Assembly: GCF_009208585.1 (NCBI RefSeq)
Contig: NZ_WFLN01000004.1
Location: forward strand, 248,001-312,000
Source: Fluviispira multicolorata
GTDB taxonomy: Bacteria; Bdellovibrionota_B; Oligoflexia; Silvanigrellales; Silvanigrellaceae
DNA length: 64,000 nucleotides
Reading direction: 5' to 3'
The notes beneath the pieces were generated by a model. It searched no databases, was not told the origin of the DNA, and saw only the letters and a list, made by a program, of their open reading frames with translations. Positions 9,415-17,161 of this stretch are shown piece after piece. Position 1 is the first letter of the stretch. Every line of letters starts with the position of its first letter. The position numbers were made by a program, and so were the translations under genes.

Positions 9415-9605
9415 TTATTTCTCCTCATATTTTTTTATTTTAAGTGCTTTTATAATAATTTGGAGTGTCAAAGAAATATTATATTGGTATTTATAATTTA
9501 TGAAATATACTTTTTTTCATAGAGAGAAATTTTTTGATTCGAGGAACTTTTCGAATTTGAAATTATTAAGTTAATGTATAATTAATATTAAAGATTAAGA
9601 TTTAT

Positions 9606-10412
9606 ATGTTTATAAAAAAAATTTTGAAATATTATTTTATATTGTCTTTTATTTTAACAGTAAATTGTTCTTTTGCAAAAACACAGGTTTTAATTTATGC
9701 AGATGATGGTTATCAGCCGTATTCATTTGTAAATAATGGCAAGCCTGATGGGATTTATTATGATATTTTAAAAATTGCTTTTGCAAGAATGAAAAATTTT
9801 GAAGTTGTGGTGCAAACCATTCCTTGGAAGAGAGGACTTCAGGAAGTGGAGCAAGGTATTGTTTTTGCAATTTACCCACCTTATTATAGACCAGTGGATA
9901 GAGCATGGATGGCATATTCTAAGAAAATATTAGATGAAAAATATACTATGTTTTGCAGAGCAACAAAAAAGATTAAAGCTAAAAAGAAGTGGCCTGATGA
10001 TTATAAAGGTTTAGTTGTTACTAAAAATTCTGGTTTTGCATTGCCACCCATTTTCATGGAAGCTGTAAAAAAAGGATATGTTTCTTTAAGTGAAGTGAGA
10101 GAAACAGAGCGAAATTTAATGAAGGTCATAGCACATCATGCTGATTGCTATGTGAATGATGAATTAGGAATTCAAATTGAACTTGCAAGGATGAAAAAAA
10201 TAGGGAAATATAATCCTAAAAATAATGAAGATAAAATTATTAAAATAATGGATCTAAGTAATGAAAATGGGTATATAGGTTATTTGAAAAATAATTCAAA
10301 AAAATTTCCTTATACAGATTCTTTTGTGAAAGAATTTAATAATATCATTACTGATATGATTAAGTCTGGTGAAATTGATAAAATAAAGAGCCAATTTATT
10401 AAAAAATATTAG
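9606..10412 (+). CDS. Periplasmic solute-binding-like protein (SBP_bac_3 type)
   Basis: A 268-residue exported protein. A signal peptide covers roughly residues 1-25, ending near SFAKTQ. The mature part opens with IYADDGYQPYSFVNNGKPDGIYYDIL, the classic start of the family 3 extracellular binding fold, followed by PWKRGLQEVEQG and a lobe-two segment. Such proteins usually feed polar amino acid ABC transporters, but no permease or ATPase gene is adjacent. It may be an orphan sensor or scavenging protein. Two relatives lie at 13767-14546 and 63699 onward. Confidence 0.75.
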   Translation: MFIKKILKYYFILSFILTVNCSFAKTQVLIYADDGYQPYSFVNNGKPDGIYYDILKIAFARMKNFEVVVQTIPWKRGLQEVEQGIVFAIYPPYYRPVDRAWMAYSKKILDEKYTMFCRATKKIKAKKKWPDDYKGLVVTKNSGFALPPIFMEAVKKGYVSLSEVRETERNLMKVIAHHADCYVNDELGIQIELARMKKIGKYNPKNNEDKIIKIMDLSNENGYIGYLKNNSKKFPYTDSFVKEFNNIITDMIKSGEIDKIKSQFIKKY

Positions 10413-10432
10413 AGTAAAATTTATTTTTTTGA

Positions 10433-11137
10433 TTATAAAATCCATCTGAATGAAAGTGGTGAGATTTTTAAGTCAAATGTATTTCTTCCAGAAGAAATTC
10501 CTACTGAGTCATACGTGTATGAATAATTAAAAGAAATATAGGGAACGATAAATAAGTGTGAAGTAAGTTCTTTTGCATAGAGCTCTTCTATAAAAATATT
10601 TACACCTTTTTGTTCTGTCATTAAGGTAGATGAGTTATTTATAGTCATTCTTTGATCTAGATATTCATAAGAAATACGCAGTGTAAATTCAAGGTCATTT
10701 TTAACAATTGATGTGTGAAATATTTTGATGTAAGGCCCAAATAGTAAATTAGATTCAATGGTCTCACTTTTTGTATCTCCATTTCCTAATTTTTTTTGAC
10801 TTCTATTTAAGGAAAGATATAAACCAATTTCAATATTATCTTGAAATATTTTTCCAATTGAAAAATCCCCATTTGTAGATGAATTATATGGATTTAAAGC
10901 AATAAAAGGACGGAAAATAAAATTTTGGCTTTGAAAACAAAAGTTGAGTGAAGGTCTTCCTGTAAATGTTTGTTGAGTTTCTCCTGAGTTGTTATTATTG
11001 TCAGCAACTATATTTTGGTAATCATAAAGAAATGAGTCAATTTGCAGGTAGTTGCATAAGTGTGATGTTGATTGCGATTGTGCAAAAACATAGGAGTTAA
11101 ATAAAAAAAATATTATTAAAAATACTGTATTTTTCAT
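10433..11137 (-). CDS. Exported hypothetical protein, probable outer-membrane beta barrel
   Basis: A 234-residue protein with a clear signal peptide (MKNTVFLIIFFLFNSYVFAQ). The mature part alternates polar and hydrophobic residues in many short segments (FIFRPFIALNPY, IEIGLYLSLNRS, LEFTLRISYEYL, LFIVPYISFNYSYTY) and ends in SPLSFRWIL. This resembles a small outer-membrane barrel, though the last residue is Leu rather than the usual Phe. No specific family was recognised. It is tail to tail with the binding-like gene at 9606 with a 20-base gap. Barrel topology is inferred from pattern only. Confidence 0.5.
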   Translation of the reverse strand: MKNTVFLIIFFLFNSYVFAQSQSTSHLCNYLQIDSFLYDYQNIVADNNNNSGETQQTFTGRPSLNFCFQSQNFIFRPFIALNPYNSSTNGDFSIGKIFQDNIEIGLYLSLNRSQKKLGNGDTKSETIESNLLFGPYIKIFHTSIVKNDLEFTLRISYEYLDQRMTINNSSTLMTEQKGVNIFIEELYAKELTSHLFIVPYISFNYSYTYDSVGISSGRNTFDLKISPLSFRWIL

Positions 11138-11303
11138 GTATTTTCCTTAATATATATAAAAGTCTCTGCTTGACAAAGAAAATTAAGTAACTGGCTAGAT
11201 TTTTTAAATTGTCTCATATATGTGTAGGTAAAAGCAAATCCCATATTTTTGGGAGAATGCCTTAAAAGCGAATGTATGCAAAAGGTTAGAGGAGTGCGTT
11301 TCT

Positions 11304-13799
11304 ATGGAAACAAACCACGTTGTAAAGACTCCCAATGGGAAATATTCATTCTCATTTGAAGAAATTTTAAATGATTTTCGCATTGCAATACGGAGTCGTA
11401 TTGCGAGTGTAGTGGGAAGGAAAGAAGTCTTAACAGGTAAGGCGAGTTTTGGTATTTTTGGTGATGGAATTGAATTGCCACAAATTGCTGTAGCAAAAGC
11501 CTTTTTAAAAGGAGACTTTAGAACAGGCTATTATCGTGATCAAACCTTTGAAATGGCAATCGAAAATGTAAGTGTAATACAGTTTTTTTCCCAACTATAT
11601 GCTGATATTAAATTGGAAAATGAACCGAACTCAGGCGGAAGGCAAATGAATGCGCATTTTGCAAGCAGGCTGCTAGACGAAGATGGACGTTTTAAAAATC
11701 AGTTAGAAAGTAAAAATTCCATTTCAGATATTTCACCTACGGCCGGGCAAATGAGTCGTATGCTTGGTTTAGCTTATGCATCAAAAATCTATCGTAATAA
11801 TAAAAAACTAGAAAAATATTCGAAGAATTTTTCAAAGCATGGCAATGAGGTTGTTTTTGGTTCAATAGGTGATGCTTCAACCTCAGAAGGCGTTTTTTTT
11901 GAAGCTATGAATGCTGCTGGAGTGTTACAAGTTCCTTTGGTTATGTCCGTGTGGGACAATGGTTACGGAATTTCCGTACCGCGTGAACTGCAAACAGTTA
12001 ACAATTCGATATCAAAAGCGCTTGCAGGATTTTCCTCTGAAAAAGCTCACGAAGGAATTTCAATATATAAAGTAGAAGGTTGGGATTATTTAAAATTATG
12101 TGAAACCTATTTAGAGGCAACTGAAAAATCGCGTAAGGATCATAAACCCGCTCTAATACATGTTACTGAATTAACTCAGCCTCAAGGGCACTCCACAAGC
12201 GGGAGTCATGAAAGATATAAATCAAAAGATCGTTTAGAGTGGGAAAAAGAATACTGTTGTTTAAAAAAATTTCGAGAATGGATTCTCGATAGAAAAATCA
12301 CAACATCTGCAAAGCTCGATAAAATTGAAGACGAAGAAAAATTATTTGTAGAACAATCACGTAAAAAAGCTTGGAATCTTTATTTAGATCCTATTAAAGA
12401 AGAAAAATCTATTGTCTTGACTTTACTATCAGAGAATTTAAAATCCGCCCAAAATAAAGATAAAATAAAATCACTAATCAATAAATTAGAAAATTCTATT
12501 TCGTTAAATCGTAGATATATTCATTCTATTTTATTTAAGGCTCTTTTAATTTTATCTGAAGAAGAAACTTTAGAAAAAAATAAGCTCATTAAATATTATG
12601 AAGAATATGCTGCAAAATTTATTAAAGTTTATGAAAATAGACTCTACAGTGAATCAAGCGAATCTCCTTTAGAAGTTAAAGAAACTAAGCCAATTTATTC
12701 TGAAAAATCAGAAATGGTTGATGGACGTGTTATATTACAGCGCTGTTTTGATCAGCACTTTACATCAAATGCAAAGTTTTTTGCCATTGGTGAAGATGTT
12801 GGTAAACTTGGAGATGTTAATCTCGTATTTGAAGGTTTAAATGCTAAATATGGAGATTTACGTGTGACCGATACCGGCATACGTGAGTCAACAATTTTAG
12901 GGCAAGGAATTGGTGCAGCTATACGAGGTTTGCGCCCTATTGTTGATATTCAATATTTAGATTATTTTTTATATGCAATTCAAACAGCTTCTGATGATCT
13001 TGCAACACTCCATTATAGAACAGCAGGAGGGCAAAAAGCACCTGTTATTATCAGAACGAAAGGACACCGTTTAGAAGGTATTTGGCACACGGGTTCGCCA
13101 ATGGCAATGCTTTTGAGTACTTTACGTGGAATATATATATGCGTTCCAAGAAATATGACTCAGGCAGCTGGAATGTACAACACCCTTTTACAGTCAGACA
13201 ATCCTGCTGTTGTTATCGAAGTGTTAAATGCCTATCGTTTAAAAGAAAAAGTCCCTGAAAATATTTCGACCTATACTGTTTCACTTGGTGTTCCAGAAAT
13301 TATTCGTGCAGGTCGTCATTTAACTGTTGTTACTTATGGTGCGTGTTGTAAAATTGCACTTGATGCTGCTGAAGAACTTGAAAGTTTTGGAATTTCAGTT
13401 GAAATTATCGACGTTCAGACTCTTTTGCCATTTGATATCTCAGGAATAATTGCAAAATCAATTAAGAAGACAAATGCTGTTCTCTTTTTTGATGAAGATG
13501 TACCGGGTGGTGCAAGCGCTTATATGATGCAGCAAACATTAGAAAAAAATAATGCTTTTCATTATCTCGATTGTATGCCGCGTACTTTAACTGCTACAGA
13601 GAATCGTGGCGCATTTGGACGTGATGGAGATTATTATTGCAAACCACAAATTGAAAATGTTTTTGAGGTTTGTTATAAGATTATGCGTGAACGTGAACCA
13701 AAAAAATATAGAGATCTTTTTACCGCACAAAAGAAAATAATGGGGGCAAGTTCAAACGAAAAGGAATTAATTCTTAACAGTAAGTCCATATTTCTTTAA
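11304..13799 (+). CDS. Thiamine-dependent 2-oxoacid dehydrogenase E1, alpha and beta subunits fused
   Basis: An 831-residue protein joining both halves of a heterodimeric E1. The alpha part (about residues 1-350) contains the thiamine-diphosphate motif from GDASTSEG to DNGYGISV. A helical linker follows at about 360-460. The beta part (about 465-800) holds GEDVGKLGDVNLVFEGL, RVTDTGIRES and DEDVPGGASAYM. It would decarboxylate a 2-oxoacid (branched-chain or pyruvate) and pass the acyl group to a lipoyl E2. No E2 or E3 gene is in the window, so the partner complex is encoded elsewhere. A strong AGAGGAG ribosome site precedes the ATG. The last 33 bases overlap the convergent gene at 13767. Confidence 0.87.
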   Translation: METNHVVKTPNGKYSFSFEEILNDFRIAIRSRIASVVGRKEVLTGKASFGIFGDGIELPQIAVAKAFLKGDFRTGYYRDQTFEMAIENVSVIQFFSQLYADIKLENEPNSGGRQMNAHFASRLLDEDGRFKNQLESKNSISDISPTAGQMSRMLGLAYASKIYRNNKKLEKYSKNFSKHGNEVVFGSIGDASTSEGVFFEAMNAAGVLQVPLVMSVWDNGYGISVPRELQTVNNSISKALAGFSSEKAHEGISIYKVEGWDYLKLCETYLEATEKSRKDHKPALIHVTELTQPQGHSTSGSHERYKSKDRLEWEKEYCCLKKFREWILDRKITTSAKLDKIEDEEKLFVEQSRKKAWNLYLDPIKEEKSIVLTLLSENLKSAQNKDKIKSLINKLENSISLNRRYIHSILFKALLILSEEETLEKNKLIKYYEEYAAKFIKVYENRLYSESSESPLEVKETKPIYSEKSEMVDGRVILQRCFDQHFTSNAKFFAIGEDVGKLGDVNLVFEGLNAKYGDLRVTDTGIRESTILGQGIGAAIRGLRPIVDIQYLDYFLYAIQTASDDLATLHYRTAGGQKAPVIIRTKGHRLEGIWHTGSPMAMLLSTLRGIYICVPRNMTQAAGMYNTLLQSDNPAVVIEVLNAYRLKEKVPENISTYTVSLGVPEIIRAGRHLTVVTYGACCKIALDAAEELESFGISVEIIDVQTLLPFDISGIIAKSIKKTNAVLFFDEDVPGGASAYMMQQTLEKNNAFHYLDCMPRTLTATENRGAFGRDGDYYCKPQIENVFEVCYKIMREREPKKYRDLFTAQKKIMGASSNEKELILNSKSIFL

Positions 13800-14546
13800 T
13801 ATTTTCTGATATTCTCCTGATTTTTTCATTTTAGTGAGGCCTTTATCAACAGTATCTGCTAATTTTTGAGAATTCGGGAGAACTTTTGGAAATCCAATAT
13901 ATAGCCCTGCTCTTTTCCCAATATTGCCCGTAAATTTCATTGATGTAGATAAATCTAATTTTTTTATATAATATTGCAATACATGATTTTCATCAAGAAC
14001 AGCATCAATTTCTTTGTTTTTAAGTTTCATTAAATTTTTTTCGAGTCCATTTTCTCCACCAATTTCACTTATTTTTTTTGCATTATTTTTTATTTGATCA
14101 ATATTTCCACCATATATATAACCTAAAATCAATCCAAGATGAATGTCTTTAAGTGAATTAAAATTTTTAAACTTCCAATTTGTTTCTTTCAAAACAACAA
14201 AAGATTGTAAACTCTGTATCAATTCTATTTTATGAAAAATGAACTTTTCTCTTCCTTCTTTAAAAGCAGCAAGAATTGCGTCAATTTCTCCTTTTTCACC
14301 GCGTTTTAATGTCCGAGCCCAAGGCATAAATTCAAATTTAACTTCATAGTTTTGTGAGTTGAATATGCTTTCTGTAATATCGCGAAAAAGTCCTTTTTGT
14401 TTTATAGCGTTTTCATCGCACATATAGGGGCACCATTCATCTCCTTCAATATGTAAAACAACTTTTTCACTTGCATATGTATTCATTGTCAAAAAGAAAA
14501 TAACTATAAAAAGAATTAATTTGAAATTCAATGAATGCCCCTTCAA
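13767..14546 (-). CDS. Periplasmic solute-binding-like protein (SBP_bac_3 type)
   Basis: A 259-residue exported protein with a signal peptide ending near TYASEK. The mature start, LHIEGDEWCPYMCDENAIKQKGLFRDIT, and the PWARTLKRGEKGEIDAIL segment match the family 3 binding fold also seen at 9606-10412. There is no adjacent transporter. Its 3' end runs 33 bases into the end of the E1 gene on the other strand. The ligand is unknown. Two Cys in the first lobe (WCPYMC) might form a disulfide. Confidence 0.72.
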   Translation of the reverse strand: MKGHSLNFKLILFIVIFFLTMNTYASEKVVLHIEGDEWCPYMCDENAIKQKGLFRDITESIFNSQNYEVKFEFMPWARTLKRGEKGEIDAILAAFKEGREKFIFHKIELIQSLQSFVVLKETNWKFKNFNSLKDIHLGLILGYIYGGNIDQIKNNAKKISEIGGENGLEKNLMKLKNKEIDAVLDENHVLQYYIKKLDLSTSMKFTGNIGKRAGLYIGFPKVLPNSQKLADTVDKGLTKMKKSGEYQKILKKYGLTVKN

Positions 14547-14646
14547 TAAAGCTCAATATTCCATAATTCATAATATTATGATATATTTTACTGCAAGTTT
14601 AAAGAGCGTTAAAATTTTGGCTTTTCCTATTTAATTGAGGTCTGAG

Positions 14647-15285
14647 ATGTTTCAAGTGAATGGTCTTATAATAATATCTGCTATTTTTTCATTTATATAT
14701 CTTCTGTCATTAAATTTGTATCCTTTTAAGTTGCATTGGCTTATAAAAGGAATGTCAATTATAGCAATTGCTATTTATAGTTTTTTTTACATACCTAACT
14801 CATTTGCTTTTATTTTTGCAGTATCACTTTTATTTTCTGCATGTGGAGATATGTTTCTTGCATATGATGGACAGAAATTTTTTATTCAAGGGCTTATTTC
14901 TTTTTTGATTTCCCATATAATATACGCTTACATTTTTTTTATGAATTCAGGTCATTTTTTAAATGATTTATCTGTTCGTGTGTTTTTACTTGTTTTAATG
15001 CTCACTTTTTTTACTGTTATGCTTAAAGTTCTTTCGCAGAAAGTTGGCAATCTAAAAATTCCTGTTTTTATTTACATGACAGCTTTATCATGCATGGTCA
15101 TTGCATCAATATTAATAAAAGATTTAAATTATCTTCTAATTTTAGGTGCGTTATTATTTGTTCTTTCTGACACACTTCTTGCAATCCAGAAATTTATAAA
15201 TTCTTATAAAGGTATAAATTACTTTATTTGGATAACTTATTACTTTGCGCAAATGTTACTTTTAGCTGGAATGTTTAAACTTTAA
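14647..15285 (+). CDS. YhhN-family membrane protein (lysoplasmalogenase-like)
   Basis: A polytopic inner-membrane protein of about 212 residues with roughly eight hydrophobic segments. The segment FSACGDMFLAYDGQKFFIQGLISFLISHIIYAY and the later FVLSDTLLAIQKF are the two conserved Asp-containing motifs of the YhhN/TMEM86 family, whose characterised members hydrolyse the vinyl-ether bond of lysoplasmalogens. ATG at 14647 is preferred over the TTG at 14635 because GAGG at 14637-14640 sits six bases before it. It converges on the MarC-like gene. The family call is good; enzymatic activity is inferred. Confidence 0.8.
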   Translation: MFQVNGLIIISAIFSFIYLLSLNLYPFKLHWLIKGMSIIAIAIYSFFYIPNSFAFIFAVSLLFSACGDMFLAYDGQKFFIQGLISFLISHIIYAYIFFMNSGHFLNDLSVRVFLLVLMLTFFTVMLKVLSQKVGNLKIPVFIYMTALSCMVIASILIKDLNYLLILGALLFVLSDTLLAIQKFINSYKGINYFIWITYYFAQMLLLAGMFKL

Positions 15286-15292
15286 TCTAGTG

Positions 15293-15964
15293 TTAATTCC
15301 ATAAATTTGGAAAAGAATCTCGTAGACCTGTGATCATAAATTCTACAGCAATTGCAGCAATGAGGATGCCCATTATTTTACCCATTAAATTTAATCCTGT
15401 TTTACCTAAGAGACGGAAAAGATATTGACTTGATTTTAAGGTTAATGAAGTGACCCACATAACGAGAACTATAGCAATTAAAAGAAGAATAAAGTCGATC
15501 CAATTTTGTCCGCGGGTAGATTGAACAACAATGGTCGAAATAGCTCCTGGTCCTGCTAGGAGAGGCATAGCCAAAGGAACTATTGAAATATCATCCTTTG
15601 TAAGACTTTCATCTTCTTCATCGCCTCTTATTTTTTCAGAGTCACCTTTCAGATGCTCTAAGGCAAATTTAAGAAGTAGAATACCTCCAGCAATGCGAAG
15701 TGCTGAAATTGAAATTCCAAAAAAGTTTAATACACCCATGCCAGTTATGGCAAAAGTAAGTAAAATTGCTGAAGCAACCAGAATAGATTTACGTCGTGTT
15801 TTTTTGACATCTGCAGGAGTGAAACGCTCTGTCAGAAGAAGATACACTGGAATTGCAGCAAAGGGATCGACCATGACAAATACGGACACAAATGTGTTAA
15901 AAAGATAAGTAATGGATGTTCCAATTGTTGAGTTTTGTTCCATCAGTAATGAGATGAAGCTCAT
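15293..15964 (-). CDS. MarC-family integral membrane protein
   Basis: A membrane protein of about 223 residues with six predicted helices, of the MarC/UPF0056 family, whose transport role is still unclear. The segment VMVDPFAAIPVYLLLTERFT near the N terminus and LAMPLLAGPGAISTIVV in the second half are the typical repeated family motifs. The frame extends back to an ATG at 16021, but the ATG at 15964 has a good AGGAAAAG ribosome site and matches the family's usual N terminus. The longer form would also overlap the divergent gene. Confidence 0.87.
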   Translation of the reverse strand: MSFISLLMEQNSTIGTSITYLFNTFVSVFVMVDPFAAIPVYLLLTERFTPADVKKTRRKSILVASAILLTFAITGMGVLNFFGISISALRIAGGILLLKFALEHLKGDSEKIRGDEEDESLTKDDISIVPLAMPLLAGPGAISTIVVQSTRGQNWIDFILLLIAIVLVMWVTSLTLKSSQYLFRLLGKTGLNLMGKIMGILIAAIAVEFMITGLRDSFPNLWN

Positions 15965-16020
15965 AATCTTTTCCTGTCGTTGTTCAAAGTTTGCATTGCG
16001 TAAGAACATCTTGCTTTGCA

Positions 16021-16027
16021 AAGGAGG
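16021..16027 (+). promoter_or_regulatory. Shine-Dalgarno site AAGGAGG that fixes the start of the receiver-PilZ gene
   Basis: A perfect AAGGAGG lies six bases before the GTG at 16034. The frame could also start at the TTG at 16016, but that would place this site inside the coding region, so GTG is taken as the true start. Confidence 0.75.
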
Positions 16028-16033
16028 ATACTA

Positions 16034-17161
16034 GTGAAATTTCTTGCTGTGAGTCAAGACAAGTCTCTTTTAAAATCTATGTGTGCTGAATTTGAACTGC
16101 AAAAATACCTTGTGTTTAGTGCAAACTCATTAAAAGAAGCTGGAGAAGTATGTGAAAAAGAAAAACCAGAGGTGATTGTAGCTGATCATATTCAATCTGA
16201 CGGTAACTTCTTTGATTTTTACGACTCTTTAAAAATGTCTTTAAAAAATGAAACAGCTCCCGTAGCAATCATATTGGTCGAACCCAAAAGCACTCTTACA
16301 CCTGAGGTGGCAATCGCTATGGGTGCGTGGGCGTTATATACAAAGCCATTTAATATTAAATCCTTATATTACTCAGTAGAAGATGCTGTGTTTTCTCGTA
16401 GAGCGGGCTATACGAAAAGACTAGATGAACGAGTTGATCTTATTTCAAGACTTGAAGTCAAGCTAGAATCTTCTCAGGAATATATTTCTACGTTTTCAAC
16501 AAATATTAGTTTTGGAGGTTTTTTTGCAGCACTTACTTCAAATATTCCTGAAATTAATGAAAAAGTAGATTTTAAATTAAAATTTACAAATTCGGATGTG
16601 ATTGAGGGGAAGGGGAGAGTTGCTTGGGTGAGAAAAACTCCAAAAGTTGGAGCCCAAATGGGATGTGGAGTTCAATTTAGTGCGGGGCGAGAAAAATATG
16701 TAAAAATTTTAGTTCCTATCATTAATGAGGCTCGCACGCGACAAATAGAAACAGCCTCTTTTCAAATTGAAGATTTAAAGGAACTTTTAGCTCTTTCAAT
16801 TCAAGCTGCAAAAGAGAAAATTTCAAAAAAACTATCAGAAATTGAATATAATCCACCAACAGAAAAAATAACGATTATGTGTCGTTTGCCACAAATTCAC
16901 AGTGCATTTACTGAACTTTTATACGAACTTATTTATCCAATGCGTGAAATAGCAAATTCAAAATGTACTATTGAAATTAAAAATAAAGATGAAAAGTATG
17001 TTCAAGTCTTATTTGTTTGCATACCAAGTGGAACATCATTATACATTGATCAATTGATTGCTGAAAAAGTTCAACCTATTCTTGATCTACATAAAGCAAG
17101 TATTGAAAGTGAATTTAATTCTATAAATTCAACTGTTACAATAACTTTTCCAAAAAACTAA
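16034..17161 (+). CDS. Receiver-PilZ signalling protein with a C-terminal ATPase-like region
   Basis: A protein of about 375 residues. Residues 1-120 resemble a response-regulator receiver, with the phospho-acceptor Asp51 (IVADH) and Lys104 (YTKPF), though the usual acidic pair near residues 8-9 is reduced to one Asp. Residues 125-235 form a PilZ domain with both cyclic-di-GMP contacts intact: RLDER at 129-133 and NISFGG at 157-162. The last 120 residues (HSAFTELLYELIYPMRE onward) weakly resemble a histidine-kinase ATPase fold but lack clear N, G1 and G2 boxes. It probably links phosphorylation to cyclic-di-GMP sensing. No partner kinase is adjacent. Confidence 0.7.
   Translation: MKFLAVSQDKSLLKSMCAEFELQKYLVFSANSLKEAGEVCEKEKPEVIVADHIQSDGNFFDFYDSLKMSLKNETAPVAIILVEPKSTLTPEVAIAMGAWALYTKPFNIKSLYYSVEDAVFSRRAGYTKRLDERVDLISRLEVKLESSQEYISTFSTNISFGGFFAALTSNIPEINEKVDFKLKFTNSDVIEGKGRVAWVRKTPKVGAQMGCGVQFSAGREKYVKILVPIINEARTRQIETASFQIEDLKELLALSIQAAKEKISKKLSEIEYNPPTEKITIMCRLPQIHSAFTELLYELIYPMREIANSKCTIEIKNKDEKYVQVLFVCIPSGTSLYIDQLIAEKVQPILDLHKASIESEFNSINSTVTITFPKN

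Noticed and set aside
11170..11200. Promoter for the E1 gene
   Set aside because: TTGACA at 11170 is perfect, but no good -10 box lies 16-18 bases downstream.
15965..16021. Longer MarC protein starting at 16021
   Set aside because: The ATG at 15964 has a proper ribosome site, and the extension would overlap the divergent gene's start region.
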